From Vibrio sp. Of7-15 (GTDB lineage Bacteria; Pseudomonadota; Gammaproteobacteria; Enterobacterales; Vibrionaceae): DNA of 64,000 nt. The stretch lies in contig NZ_JAKRGH010000033.1 of assembly GCF_022347565.1 (NCBI RefSeq), positions 1 through 64,000 on the forward strand. The letters are read 5' to 3'. Below the pieces are notes generated by a model that saw only the letters and a program-made list of their open reading frames with translations, was not told where the DNA came from and searched no databases. The first letter of the stretch is position 1. Every line of letters begins with the position of its first letter. The position numbers and the translations under genes are program-made. Positions 9,297 to 17,712 of this stretch are shown here, piece by piece.

Positions 9297-10058
9297 TTAA
9301 GCCAAAGCCCCCATCACAGCTTTTACGATCAGGTACAGACCAATCAGCATCAGGATAAAAAATACCATTCGACGCATGGCCTGCTGACTTAGCGGTGGTG
9401 GAAAGCGGCGACCCAATACCGTAGACAGTGCCACTACTGGCAAAGCGCATGCTGATAGCAAAAGAATGTCCTGATCCAGCTCGCCCTGAACACCTACAAA
9501 CAGACTACGCGATGCCGAAGTACAAACAAATACCGCCAGCAGCATGTTTCTGATCACGTTAATTTCAAAAGGTTGACGATAAAATTGATACACAATGGGT
9601 GGGCCCGACATACCAAACATACCGCCAGTTAAACCTGATCCTAACCCACTCACCAAAAAGCTCATGTTACCCGATCTAGTGGTTTGTTTTTGCGGGCTTA
9701 AAAAAAGACTTAAGCCACTGTAAACAATCATACTTCCCAGTAGCCCTTGCAGCATATTAGTGGCAGATGCACTTAGTAGCCCCAATAACAAAACGCCAAT
9801 GATGATGCCAGGCACCACACCAATAAGCACAAACTTAATGGCTTGCCAGTCAATGTGCTTTCGGGCCCCCGGTAGTGCTATCGCACAATTCACTAACGTC
9901 ACTAAACTCACCACAGCAGCACTCATGTGGACACTGGCTAAATCCAACGCGGTGGCTACACCAATAACAATGATCCCTAGCCCGAACCCAGTTACGGTTT
10001 GAAAATAGGTGCCGATCATAATTAAGGCTAACAACGCTAATAAAAGCTCTGTATTCAT
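9297..10058 (-). CDS. TauE/SafE (TSUP) family permease
   Basis: Predicted inner-membrane permease of the sulfite exporter TauE/SafE family, whose members move small anions such as sulfite, sulfoacetate or other organosulfur compounds. The 253-residue product has about eight hydrophobic segments and the paired family signatures: GFGLGIIVIGVA near the N-terminus and GLGSGLTGGMFGMSGPPIVYQFY in the second half. SD-like GAGAGA precedes the ATG at 10058. It is a single gene, divergent from the chorismate mutase gene. The substrate cannot be inferred. A second, only distantly similar TSUP gene lies at 22822-23631. Confidence 0.88.
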   Translation of the reverse strand: MNTELLLALLALIMIGTYFQTVTGFGLGIIVIGVATALDLASVHMSAAVVSLVTLVNCAIALPGARKHIDWQAIKFVLIGVVPGIIIGVLLLGLLSASATNMLQGLLGSMIVYSGLSLFLSPQKQTTRSGNMSFLVSGLGSGLTGGMFGMSGPPIVYQFYRQPFEINVIRNMLLAVFVCTSASRSLFVGVQGELDQDILLLSACALPVVALSTVLGRRFPPPLSQQAMRRMVFFILMLIGLYLIVKAVMGALA

Positions 10059-10189
10059 ATTTTATCTCTCAATAATTGCTATGCTTGCTGTCAAATAGCA
10101 TACCATTTGGCAACAATAGAAATTAAGTGCATATGTTATATTGAAATGCCACAATAACTTTTTATCGTTGTCATTCAAAGGACCTCATT

Positions 10190-10720
10190 GTGTTTCAAAA
10201 GTTACCACTACTTCTTTTAGCGTTTCTTTCTTTCCAAGCTTTTTCTGCCACAGAGCAAACAGACTTGTTTTCAACCATTAATGCCCGTCTTAGCTATATG
10301 GAAGACGTAGCACTGTATAAAGTAAACCATCAAAAACCGATTGAAGATATTAAACGTGAGCAATTTGTGATTGAAAAAGCCACTTATTCAGCGGAAGCTC
10401 TCGGACTAGACAAAAAAAGTATCGCCGCTTTTTATACCGCTCAAATCTCAGCTGCGAAAGCGATTCAGTACCGTTACCGTGCCGACTTACTTAACCAGCC
10501 AACAAATAAAAAACCAAGGGATTTGAAAGCCGTTATTCGACCAGAGCTTATTGCACTTGGGAAAAAAATAGACCAAGAAATTTTGAGCTACTTACAAACT
10601 CAAGGGCAGTTTTCAGAAGGTGATTGGGAAGCGTTTTCTGCAACAATAAACAGACCTTATTTAACCACAGTGGATAAAAGAGCCCTTTTCAATGCTCTGC
10701 TTGCGGTTAGACTGAAATAA
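10190..10720 (+). CDS. Periplasmic chorismate mutase (AroQ gamma subclass)
   Basis: Converts chorismate to prephenate; this subclass is exported rather than cytosolic. The 176-residue product starts with a Sec signal peptide (FQKLPLLLLAFLSFQAFSA, about residues 2-20) followed by the AroQ helical domain. The N-terminal helix signature INARLSYMEDVALYK and the IAAFYTAQISAAKAIQYRY helix fit the family, and the length is usual. GTG at 10190 is the start, with AAAGGA placed 8 bp upstream. It is a single gene. The physiological role of exported chorismate mutase is unclear even in characterised species. Confidence 0.88.
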   Translation: MFQKLPLLLLAFLSFQAFSATEQTDLFSTINARLSYMEDVALYKVNHQKPIEDIKREQFVIEKATYSAEALGLDKKSIAAFYTAQISAAKAIQYRYRADLLNQPTNKKPRDLKAVIRPELIALGKKIDQEILSYLQTQGQFSEGDWEAFSATINRPYLTTVDKRALFNALLAVRLK

Positions 10721-10773
10721 TGGATTCAGAATTACACTAAAATTCATGGCAGAAAAGTGTACGAGCCCCAATA

Positions 10774-11127
10774 TCACTCTTGTTGATCTTTTGGGGCTAC
10801 CTCGTCACATTTAATGCAGTTAAGCTCAAACCCCAACATTTTCTTACGACCAACCTCGCTGATCACCCAAGGGCGACTGACCCAAGGTGGGTTGTGTCGA
10901 ACGTGCTGAAAGTGACCACATACTAACTGTGCAACCCAGTTTTTTATCGTCATATCAACGATTCTCTCTTTTATACCAGGGTAATAGGCATTATAAGTGT
11001 AATCAAGTTGGAATGATTTTCTACAATCAAAGCAACTGAAGCGCTGGATATTATTCGCCCCAGAACCATATTTACAAACCGATTTAGTCTGGGAGCAGTA
11101 GCGGCATGGAACGTCGATGGTAGCCAT
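10774..11127 (-). CDS. Chimeric protein: IS1 InsA zinc-finger fragment fused to DUF3565
   Basis: From ATG 11127 the product has 117 residues in two parts. Residues 1-63 match the N-terminal half of IS1-family InsA: zinc-ribbon cysteines in PCRYCSQ and SCFDCRKSFQLDYTYNAYYPGIKERIVDM. From about residue 64 onwards (NWVAQLVCGHFQHVRHNPPW, then RPWVISEVGR and CIKC) it matches DUF3565, a small Cys/His protein family, lacking only that family's first dozen residues. The switch happens in frame around 10939, where InsA should continue into its helix-turn-helix. This looks like an IS1 insertion followed by deletion, leaving the DUF3565 gene driven from the IS end. Whether the chimera folds and works is unknown. 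Confidence 0.75.
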   Translation of the reverse strand: MATIDVPCRYCSQTKSVCKYGSGANNIQRFSCFDCRKSFQLDYTYNAYYPGIKERIVDMTIKNWVAQLVCGHFQHVRHNPPWVSRPWVISEVGRKKMLGFELNCIKCDEVAPKDQQE

Positions 11128-11169
11128 AAAATTCACTCGGAAATGAATAATAGTATAGTTCAAATCACC
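10939..11169 (-). mobile_element. IS1-family left-end remnant
   Basis: The minus strand starts with GGTGATTTGAACT at 11169, resembling the GGTGATG... terminal repeat of IS1 elements. The insA start lies 42 bp further in, close to the spacing in IS1. The similarity ends after about 60 codons of insA; the rest of insA, insB and the right end are missing. Confidence 0.6.
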
Positions 11170-11243
11170 ATGTTATAGTCACGACCCTATATTGTATGCA
11201 AATAAGATTCTGAAAAATGGTGGATACTCTAAAAGGGGGTTAT

Positions 11244-11273
11244 TAAAGGCACCAACAATTAACTATTAGTGCC
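11244..11273 (-). terminator. Hairpin after the acyltransferase gene
   Basis: GGCAC (11248-11252) pairs with GTGCC (11269-11273) with an AT-rich extension. Read leftwards it is followed by TTTAATAA. It is a weak terminator candidate 18 bp beyond the stop of the leftward acyltransferase gene. Confidence 0.4.
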
Positions 11274-11290
11274 GTAGTCTCAATTTATAT

Positions 11291-12247
11291 TCACAACATA
11301 ACTTTAACTTTTTTATTAATCTCAATAATAAAATAAGATGCGATTACTGAGCATAAAACAGCCCAAAAGGTTAAACTTGTCTCTTCTAATTGAGAAAACT
11401 CTGCCAAGATTAATAATACAAGTGCGTGTATAAAGTATATTGATGATGAGTAAAGTGCGATGTTTTTACTTTTTCCTTTGATATTAATTTTAGAGGCAAA
11501 TAAAAATATAAAAGGACATACAATTATAAGTGACAGGTAGTTGTCAAAACCACTATACTCCCCAATATTTACATAATTAAAGTAAGACTCTATGAACAAT
11601 AGAAATAGCCCCAAAAAACAGCCTATAGAAGTAATCTTCAAGTTAACTTTATCAATAATTGAATGCTTATGAATCAAATATCCCAAGCATAAAAATGGAA
11701 ATGCAAAAAAAACTGAATTTCGATGGGACCAGTTTAAATTAAACACTTCATCTATAACTTTACCTTCAAAAACATGGTAGTTACCCAAATACTGTATTAA
11801 TACACCTATAAAGAAAAACGTCAAAGAAATAATAATTAGAAAAAAAGAAGGCAGCTTATGAGAAAAAACAAGTATTAACGCAGCCCCTATCATTCCAGAT
11901 ATATACCAAAGGTGATGATAACCAAATAGTATCTTCAGTGTGAAGAGAGTAATACTTTTCAACGAAAAGTCTGGTACATAAAACCAGAAAAATGAATAAA
12001 TCAACATCCATACTATATATAATATAAAAACTCTTTTAAACCAAAGTCCGCTATTTTTTCTAGATAATACCTGAAAAAAATAATAACCATTAATTAGAAG
12101 GAAAACTGGAACCGCAATCCTAAAAAGTCCTTGAACTGTAAGATGTTGGCCTATCTGTGTAATATCACCCAAGAAGCCAGCATGAAGGCCAACAACCATA
12201 AAGGCCATAATCAGCTTTAAAATGTCCAACGAAACGTTTCTTTCCAT
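11291..12247 (-). CDS. Acyltransferase 3 family membrane protein
   Basis: Integral-membrane O-acyltransferase-like protein (OafA/WecH/YiaH type), a family that acetylates or succinylates cell-surface sugars. The 318-residue product opens with the family signature LDILKLIMAFMVVGLHAGFL, whose His is the presumed catalytic residue. It continues with PVFLLINGYYFF and about ten hydrophobic helices. The length is usual. Codon and base composition are distinctly AT-rich compared with the cob genes, hinting at transfer. It is a single leftward gene; no polysaccharide genes sit next to it, so the acceptor is unknown. Just upstream, at about 12279-12300, the minus strand reads AGGCGTTACAATTA, recalling an attC end. 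Confidence 0.82.
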   Translation of the reverse strand: MERNVSLDILKLIMAFMVVGLHAGFLGDITQIGQHLTVQGLFRIAVPVFLLINGYYFFQVLSRKNSGLWFKRVFILYIVWMLIYSFFWFYVPDFSLKSITLFTLKILFGYHHLWYISGMIGAALILVFSHKLPSFFLIIISLTFFFIGVLIQYLGNYHVFEGKVIDEVFNLNWSHRNSVFFAFPFLCLGYLIHKHSIIDKVNLKITSIGCFLGLFLLFIESYFNYVNIGEYSGFDNYLSLIIVCPFIFLFASKINIKGKSKNIALYSSSIYFIHALVLLILAEFSQLEETSLTFWAVLCSVIASYFIIEINKKVKVML

Positions 12248-12662
12248 TATTTTTTCTATTCCTATGATGACTACTAATTGTAACGCCTACTAAGTGGGCA
12301 CTTTTATAAAGCAACCTGTTGTGTATTGTATCAAAAACTACTACTGCTTACCGAAAATTATTGGCCAGAAAACCTGAGGTCCATTTTCATGAACCCACCT
12401 GAATTATGCGCAGCCAAAAAATACCTCTAAATAAGAAAATCGTTAACTTATTAGCAATTAAAATTCCACTGACATCTCATATATTACACACAGAAGCCCT
12501 TGACTTTATAAGTTCAAAATACTGTTTGTTATTTAAACAATAGACATGCAAGCTAGTGGGATTTTTAATCCTCATGGTTAAACCACAAATTTTTATATAT
12601 TGTTCATAAACAGCGGCATAATTTGATATAGTGCCATGTTCGTAAAATTTTGAGAGTCCCTA
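12248..12662. other. 415-bp AT-rich spacer with a possible attC-like end
   Basis: Divergent promoter region between the acyltransferase and lipoprotein genes. The plus strand at about 12279-12300 (TAACGCCTACTAAGTGGGC) resembles the reversed end of a Vibrio attC repeat, but no matching left arm was found. No ORF or other signal was recognised. Confidence 0.35.
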
Positions 12663-13001
12663 ATGAAGAAGTATTTCGTTGTTTTTATGTTATTAAGCCT
12701 AGTTGGTTGTTCCTCCTTAGCCAGAGATGGTGGTGCAATAAGAGTTCAAAATAACTATGAAGATGGAGACTATCACGAGGCTATCAGTATTGCAGATAGA
12801 ATTATGCACCAGTACGATTATAACGAAAGCATGAAAGCAATGATTCGGTATTATAAAGCCATGAGCTTAGAGGCCATTAATGATATTAACGGAGCCATTG
12901 GTGTCTACCGTTTCATTAAAGAAAACCATGCTAATACAGAATATGGTTATATGGCATCCGAAAAGCTTCAGGCCATTACTCCCTCTTATATACATGAGTA
13001 A
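12663..13001 (+). CDS. Small lipoprotein with TPR-like helices
   Basis: Predicted 112-residue lipoprotein of unknown function. Residues 1-16 form a lipoprotein signal ending in the lipobox LVGC, so the mature protein starts at Cys16. The rest is helical with a TPR-like pattern: DYHEAISIADRIMHQY and then YKAMSLEAINDINGAIGVYRFI. This suggests one or two degenerate tetratricopeptide repeats used for protein contacts. Its stop overlaps the start of the next small ORF (ATGAGTAA), so the two may be translated together. GAGAGTCCC before the ATG is a weak ribosome site. Confidence 0.75.
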   Translation: MKKYFVVFMLLSLVGCSSLARDGGAIRVQNNYEDGDYHEAISIADRIMHQYDYNESMKAMIRYYKAMSLEAINDINGAIGVYRFIKENHANTEYGYMASEKLQAITPSYIHE

Positions 13002-13233
13002 GAAAAATATGGACGCGATTAAAGCTCAGCTCTTAACAAAAATCCCAAGTGAGCGGTATCGTTCTTTCAACGGAAGCGCCCCCCAAACTGGGGATGTTGT
13101 GATTATAGATCAGGGGTTTACCTTTCCTGATGGTAATGCTGGCTGTGTCGCTTATAAGGTTGATCAAAATGGCAGTTTTATGTATGAAGCTGAAGTTTAT
13201 GAATTTGAACTTGGTGAAAACATGAGCACTTAA
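12994..13233 (+). CDS. Small hypothetical protein overlapping the lipoprotein gene
   Basis: 79-residue protein from the ATG at 12994, which overlaps the upstream stop; a second Met at 13009 is an alternative start. The mature sequence (IPSERYRSFNGSAPQTGDVVIIDQG..., ending in YEAEVYEFEL) looks like a small beta-rich soluble domain of the kind common among immunity or cassette proteins. No signal peptide or membrane segment is seen. I do not recognise a family. Overlap with the lipoprotein gene is the only hint of its role. Confidence 0.55.
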   Translation: MSKKNMDAIKAQLLTKIPSERYRSFNGSAPQTGDVVIIDQGFTFPDGNAGCVAYKVDQNGSFMYEAEVYEFELGENMST

Positions 13234-13358
13234 GAGGGAGAAATAGCAAATTATAGCCTCAAAGACTTGGGTGAAGAGGCTTAAACCCAATATCAACCTA
13301 TCATTTTATAAATAGTGTTTACTTCAAGAGCAACCCTGTAAAGATAACCGGACTATCT

Positions 13359-13760
13359 ATGTCTACCATTTTTGATCTAAAAAACGTTGAAAATTCGTGG
13401 GCTGATTCAGTCAATGAGGCTCTAAAGAATAGCTGGCCAGAATATATAGAAAAATATGGAAAAGTTGGAACTGAGAAATGGTGGAAAAGTTATGATTCTG
13501 GCCTTATTCAACGTTCTAGAATACTCGGTATTGTCTCTTTTGTGGGCAAACGTCAGGATTTTCTTAGTGAAGAATGGGGCACCGTAGAAATTGTACATGG
13601 GGATGAGCATATCGAGTACGACCATTTGGGGTACTGGGACAGCAATGAAGTAATTGTTGGAGCCACTATTCTTGTTGAGTCATTTGAGATAGCTCTTCAA
13701 GAACGATATGGGCCAACGACATTTTGCTTTGAGCGGTTGGTTCAGGTACTTAGAGCCTAA
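13359..13760 (+). CDS. Hypothetical soluble protein
   Basis: 133-residue protein with no signal peptide or membrane segment. The N-terminal half is helical and rich in Trp (SWADSVNEALKNSWPEYIEKYG, then EKWWKSYD). The C-terminal half looks like mixed alpha/beta (GTVEIVHGDEHIEYDHLGYW... IALQERYGPTTFCFERLVQVL). I do not recognise a family. The start ATG lacks a strong ribosome site. It is flanked by long spacers on both sides, like the other genes of this accessory stretch. Confidence 0.6.
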   Translation: MSTIFDLKNVENSWADSVNEALKNSWPEYIEKYGKVGTEKWWKSYDSGLIQRSRILGIVSFVGKRQDFLSEEWGTVEIVHGDEHIEYDHLGYWDSNEVIVGATILVESFEIALQERYGPTTFCFERLVQVLRA

Positions 13761-13954
13761 AATACAGTACACTCAACACCTTCTTTAGGTATACAGGAAG
13801 CAGTGGTCATCCATCAGAGCCATTACCTGAAACACCATTCTTGATTAGTGAGTTCATCAAGGTTCGTGACTCCCACATTCAAAAAAGCATGTCAGGAGCA
13901 ACCTTGGGGTTAATGACTAATAAATTACACGACATTACTTCAGCTTCCACTTAA
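13754..13954 (+). pseudogene. Open stretch without a start, possible gene remnant
   Basis: A 66-codon open frame with no usable start at its beginning runs from an in-frame TAG to a TAA at 13952-13954. It reads protein-like (SGHPSEPLPETPFLISEFIKV, then RDSHIQKSMSGATLG). It may be the 3' end of a decayed gene, but no family is recognised. The rest of the spacer to 14178 shows nothing clear. Confidence 0.25.
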
Positions 13955-14178
13955 ATTAAGTACTGCAAAGTAAAAGTGATAGATAAAACCCGGCATTTTT
14001 GGTACAACCTTTTACCGAAAAACCGAATGTGCGTATGTGACACTTTTTATGTCTATACAGGCGTCCTAAAAATTGACCAAACCGTATTGAAGAAACTTAC
14101 TATCCACTGCCTTCTGATTTACCAAATAAAAACCATGTTTCACCGCGAATTCAGGCACTCGTTAACGAAGAGAACACG

Positions 14179-15102
14179 ATGACTAAACAACATAATTATA
14201 TATGGGCAATGGTTATTGCTGCCGTATTTTTTTGGGGCAGCAACTTTAACGCAATCGCAGCTTTAGACAGCGATATTCCTCCAATAGTCTCGTCGCTCAT
14301 TCGGTTTGTAATTGCCTCAATGGTACTTATTGCAGTCGTACCCTTTGTAGAACGGGGAACCACACTATCAGTCAAAGACTACGCTTATCTTTTGGGGCTG
14401 GGGTTTGTTGGCATTTTTTGTTTCAACTACGCCATCTTTGCAGGTATGAAAGAGACCTCTGCTGTAAATGGCGCGTTGATTATGGCCAGTATGCCTCTGG
14501 TGAGTGTCATTCTTTCCAAACTCTTCTTGAACGTTAAGATTAGCCACTATCAACGTGTAGGGTTGCTCCTAGCTATTTGCGGCGTTTTTCTGGTCATAAC
14601 TAAAGGAGACTACATGGCGTTGGAATACAACTTAGGTGATATATGGATCATGATCGCCTGTGTCTGTGGTGGCCTTTATGCTGTACTCACCAAAACGTTA
14701 ATCAGTCATATACCTTCAGGTCAAGCAACACGATGGACCGTTTTATTCGGCACTGTATTTATGTTTTTAACAAGCTTAATTCAAGGCGATATTAACTACG
14801 ACTATACATCCATCTCTTTATCTTCCTATGCCTTGCTCGGGTATATGGGCATACTGGGCACTGTGCTTGCGTACTATTTTTGGATAACAGGTTGCCAAGT
14901 ACTTGGCCCTGAGAAAACATCAGTCACCACCAACATGATCCCGTTATTTACGTTAGTAATAAGCTTCATTCTGGGCCAAGAAATCGAAACCATTCAATTG
15001 ATTGGAACTGCGATTATTCTTCTGGGCGTTCTATTCGGCTCTGGTTATATGAATACATTTCGGCCATCTTCCACCTCTACTTCAAACGTAAAGAGCAATT
15101 AA
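14179..15102 (+). CDS. DMT-superfamily EamA transporter
   Basis: Ten-helix inner-membrane exporter of the drug/metabolite transporter superfamily (EamA/RhaT-like), generally exporting amino acids or other metabolites. The 307-residue product has two EamA repeats: the first begins AMVIAAVFFWGSNFNAIAAL, and the second begins around LGDIWIMIACVCGGLYAVLTK. The motif PLVSVILSKLFLNVKIS closes the first repeat and the length is usual. The stop is followed directly by CAATAG, giving TTAACA, a feature repeated after several genes here. Substrate is unknown. Confidence 0.88.
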   Translation: MTKQHNYIWAMVIAAVFFWGSNFNAIAALDSDIPPIVSSLIRFVIASMVLIAVVPFVERGTTLSVKDYAYLLGLGFVGIFCFNYAIFAGMKETSAVNGALIMASMPLVSVILSKLFLNVKISHYQRVGLLLAICGVFLVITKGDYMALEYNLGDIWIMIACVCGGLYAVLTKTLISHIPSGQATRWTVLFGTVFMFLTSLIQGDINYDYTSISLSSYALLGYMGILGTVLAYYFWITGCQVLGPEKTSVTTNMIPLFTLVISFILGQEIETIQLIGTAIILLGVLFGSGYMNTFRPSSTSTSNVKSN

Positions 15103-15221
15103 CAATAGAAGCTTTGTAGTTGTTTTGCCCCTTCCTGCCCTGTAGTCGTTCAAAAATACAGAATTAGGGAGAGAATAAACAAAGGCAAAACGAAGAGAAA
15201 GTCACATGCCTTAAAGGAAGG

Positions 15222-15345
15222 GGAATAATTAAAGAAATCACAAAATCAGAGTTTAATTCATTTTGGCCAACGTTTTCAGCGATCATTCAGGATCTTCGAT
15301 CCTGATATGACGCAAGATCAGGCATTCGCCCTATGGGGTAAATAC
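15222..15345 (+). pseudogene. GNAT acetyltransferase N-terminal remnant
   Basis: The segment 15222-15290 reads IIKEITKSEFNSFWPTFSAIIQ, and after a frame change the next 48 bases read FDPDMTQDQAFALW. Both pieces fit, in order, the start of a GNAT N-acetyltransferase of the type that usually has an AQETYAF link between them. That link is deleted with a frameshift, the start codon is gone and the rest of the gene is absent. The remainder of the 15103-15437 spacer shows nothing else. Confidence 0.6.
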
Positions 15346-15437
15346 TGCGATCGTATTATTTGCAAAAACATCGTTCATGCTAAAATGACAGAGTTCATAC
15401 CACCCGTTAGCACTTTTTCCATAGTAGGACAGTCGTA

Positions 15438-16265
15438 GTGAGTTTAAGTAAGCAGATAAAAACCATCATAATGAATTTAATGGCACCAAAAGCTCACGTT
15501 CCCCCGATATTAAAAACCTATGAAAAAGAATTAAAAAACTTACAACGAGATTACATTTCGATAAAAGCAAAGCCATTGGCTAACAAGCTATCCGAAGACC
15601 CTTTAAAACTTACAAAAAGTAAATTTCTTGGTTTTCCTTTTATACCATCAGGGTCAGAGTACCCGAAAGATGAAAACGGAAAGCCCATGATCTTAATTGC
15701 TCAAATTAATTTTTCAGAAACGCCTGAATTAACTCACTTTCCTTCAAGCGGACTCTTACAACTTTATTTTCCAGCAGATGATTGGGGGGACATAGGTTCG
15801 GAAAAAATCCTATACCACAGCAGCACAGACTTACAAAAACAACCAGTCTCGGACTTCTCTTTCATTGATTATGCTGTATATAAAGAACTTCCTATCAACA
15901 AAATTCATAATTTGAGTTTCAAAAAAGCCATAGACACAGGCTGTAGTGAAGATTCCCAATTTTCACTCATGTTTGGCACCAAAGATTTTGGAGACTTTGA
16001 AAGTGACTTACACAAAAATCAAAAGAAAGAATTTTACAATTATTTCTCGTGCTCAGGCCATAAAATAGGCGGGTATGCCACCTTTACCCAAGGTGATCCA
16101 CGAGACTACAGCTCTAAACGTAAAAATGATGTACAACTACTACAAATCGGTATTGATGACTTCATCATGTTTGGTGACAGCGGTGTCGGTCATTTATTCA
16201 TTCACCCCGATGACTTGAAAGCTGGAAATCTTGAGAAAGCATACTTTTATTGGGACTGCTGTTAA
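15438..16265 (+). CDS. YwqG-like DUF1963 protein
   Basis: 275-residue cytoplasmic protein of the DUF1963/YwqG family, whose biochemical role is not established. The family pattern is clear: SKFLGFPFIPSGSEYPKDENGKPMILIAQINFSE, then SGLLQLYFPADD, then GGYATFTQGDPR, and finally a QLLQIGIDDFIMFGDSGVGHLFIHPDDL block near the C-terminus. The start is GTG at 15438 with GGA upstream. The protein seems full length. The gene stands alone between spacers. YwqG proteins are often found near toxin-immunity or cassette genes, but nothing here proves such a role. Confidence 0.85.
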   Translation: MSLSKQIKTIIMNLMAPKAHVPPILKTYEKELKNLQRDYISIKAKPLANKLSEDPLKLTKSKFLGFPFIPSGSEYPKDENGKPMILIAQINFSETPELTHFPSSGLLQLYFPADDWGDIGSEKILYHSSTDLQKQPVSDFSFIDYAVYKELPINKIHNLSFKKAIDTGCSEDSQFSLMFGTKDFGDFESDLHKNQKKEFYNYFSCSGHKIGGYATFTQGDPRDYSSKRKNDVQLLQIGIDDFIMFGDSGVGHLFIHPDDLKAGNLEKAYFYWDCC

Positions 16266-16379
16266 ATCTTACGATTTGGCGGCATAAACAATCGAGACTT
16301 TTCTAGACTAAAGTGTCGCGTCGGAAATGCTTTAGAGACAAGAAACCTTATCACTCATTATGATTAATTTAAGGCTCTA

Positions 16380-16772
16380 ATGAATAAACATAAGATACGC
16401 AAAACTAAATTAGATCAAAGCTTTGTAAAGCTAGAAGCAACAATAAAAAGAAAATTCAGTGTGTCATTTATGAGTAATACAAAATGGTTCAAATTACTGA
16501 CATATTGTGCGTCTTTCGAAGAAAAAAAGTATAGAATTCAATTCAAACTCGTTCACGATGATAAAGTCAGGATCTCTTATACTGAGAGTAATGAAGATTT
16601 CGTTGAACACAATTGGTTCATAGAGCCTTGGATTTATAAAGAGATTGAATGGCTTGAATTTAGTTTTGAAGACAATAATACGTTAGATGAACTGATCAAT
16701 TACTTACAATCTAAAGCTCAGTTTCCTTTGGAAAAAACTGAAACAGGTTATCGAATCGTAGGATATATATAG
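16380..16772 (+). CDS. Hypothetical acidic protein
   Basis: 130-residue soluble protein without signal or membrane segments. After a basic start (MNKHKIRKTKLDQ) it reads NTKWFKLLTYCASFEEKKYRIQFKL and, near the end, WIYKEIEWLEFSF followed by FPLEKTETGYRIVGYI. This combination (NTKW near the start, IEWLE in the middle, GYRI-GY at the end) recalls a small family of uncharacterised proteins, but I cannot name it with confidence. The sequence is AT-rich. Shortly after the stop comes CCATAACAACC. Confidence 0.6.
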   Translation: MNKHKIRKTKLDQSFVKLEATIKRKFSVSFMSNTKWFKLLTYCASFEEKKYRIQFKLVHDDKVRISYTESNEDFVEHNWFIEPWIYKEIEWLEFSFEDNNTLDELINYLQSKAQFPLEKTETGYRIVGYI

Positions 16773-16971
16773 CCATAACAACCCCTTACTGTGTAGTGAA
16801 TATGATCAAAATTTGGAGAGAATCAGCAGATCCGAAGAAACACATCGACTTTATGAGTGCCCATCTATAGCGAAGACTTACAATTCGACCTTTATTGACA
16901 AATCAAAACACGATAAGAGTTACAAGGTAAGTGTGGCATATAATGGTGACGCTATCGCGCATAAAAATGGA

Positions 16972-17391
16972 ATGACTAAAATGGACTCAATAGAAAAAGA
17001 ACTTTATGATGCGGCAATTCAACTTATTAAAACACGCTACCCCTCAGGTTGGGGTGGTGCAGCAGCAGTAAGAACTACATCTGGAAAAGTTTTAACCAGC
17101 ATAGCGCCAGATGTGGAAAACGATGCTTTATCGCTTTGCATGGAAGTGGGGGCTTACTTAGAAGCGCATAAATTGAACGATGCCGTTACCCACTCACTGT
17201 GCTTATGCCGTGAAGATGAAAACAGTGAGTTTTTGGTGTTATCACCTTGTGGGATTTGCCAAGAACGCTTAGTTCACTGGGGCGGCGACGTAAAAGCAGC
17301 GATAACAACTCAAAATAATAATTTAGTTTTCAAAACTATACGTGAGTTGATGCCGCATCATTGGTCTTTGGTAAATGGAAAAAAGCTATAA
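16972..17391 (+). CDS. Cytidine/blasticidin-S deaminase-like protein
   Basis: Zinc-dependent nucleoside deaminase fold of the cytidine deaminase superfamily. From ATG 16972 the product has 139 residues. It has a helical start (MDSIEKELYDAAIQLIKTRYP), a CxE-type motif in SLCMEVGAYLEAH (proton-shuttle Glu) and the second zinc motif SPCGICQERLVHWG. The closing IRELMPHHW resembles the IRELLP ending of blasticidin-S and cytidine deaminases. The frame stays open upstream to a TTG at 16813, but those residues do not look like the family and lack a ribosome site, so I chose 16972. A normal CDA has a second Cys nearby; here the pair in PCGIC plus the first Cys could bind zinc. Substrate unknown. Confidence 0.7.
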   Translation: MTKMDSIEKELYDAAIQLIKTRYPSGWGGAAAVRTTSGKVLTSIAPDVENDALSLCMEVGAYLEAHKLNDAVTHSLCLCREDENSEFLVLSPCGICQERLVHWGGDVKAAITTQNNNLVFKTIRELMPHHWSLVNGKKL

Positions 17392-17712
17392 GTTAAAAAG
17401 CGAATACCACGTCACTGGCATCTCTTACAATTAGTCACGATCTCAGATATTGAGCGTAGAAAGTACGCTCTCCATTTCATTCAGCCAACCTAGAAGAAAC
17501 AAATTCAGAACCTTTAAAGAACCTACCATTTTTCTCCTTCTGGTAAAACGGTTGCTCACAATCATTTTGTTATGTTATAACGTATCAAATTAGGCGCTAT
17601 ACTTTATCTCTAAATCGTTAACCACGTAAACATCGACTATAAGATGCGTAGCAAGATCATATGAAATCATCGTTAGCGCATAACTAGCTGCTTGCACAAA
17701 GGGAATAATATA
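17392..17712. other. 321-bp spacer before the DUF1826 gene
   Basis: The spacer holds no ORF. It contains the candidate Zur site described separately and, at 17672-17686, CGTTAGCGCATAACT, which looks like part of a decayed attC site. A stem of two GAGCGTA/TACGCTC halves lies near 17453-17472. Confidence 0.4.
17568..17587. promoter_or_regulatory. Candidate Zur-binding site
   Basis: TGTTATGTTATAACGTATCA is an imperfect 20-bp palindrome (about 16 of 20 positions symmetric) centred on GTTATAAC, the core of the gammaproteobacterial zinc-uptake regulator box. It lies 126 bp before the DUF1826 gene, a family frequently placed in Zur regulons. Confidence 0.5.

Noticed and set aside
13976..14182. 68-residue ORF before the DMT transporter
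   Set aside because: Composition looks like translated non-coding DNA and it overlaps the transporter start.
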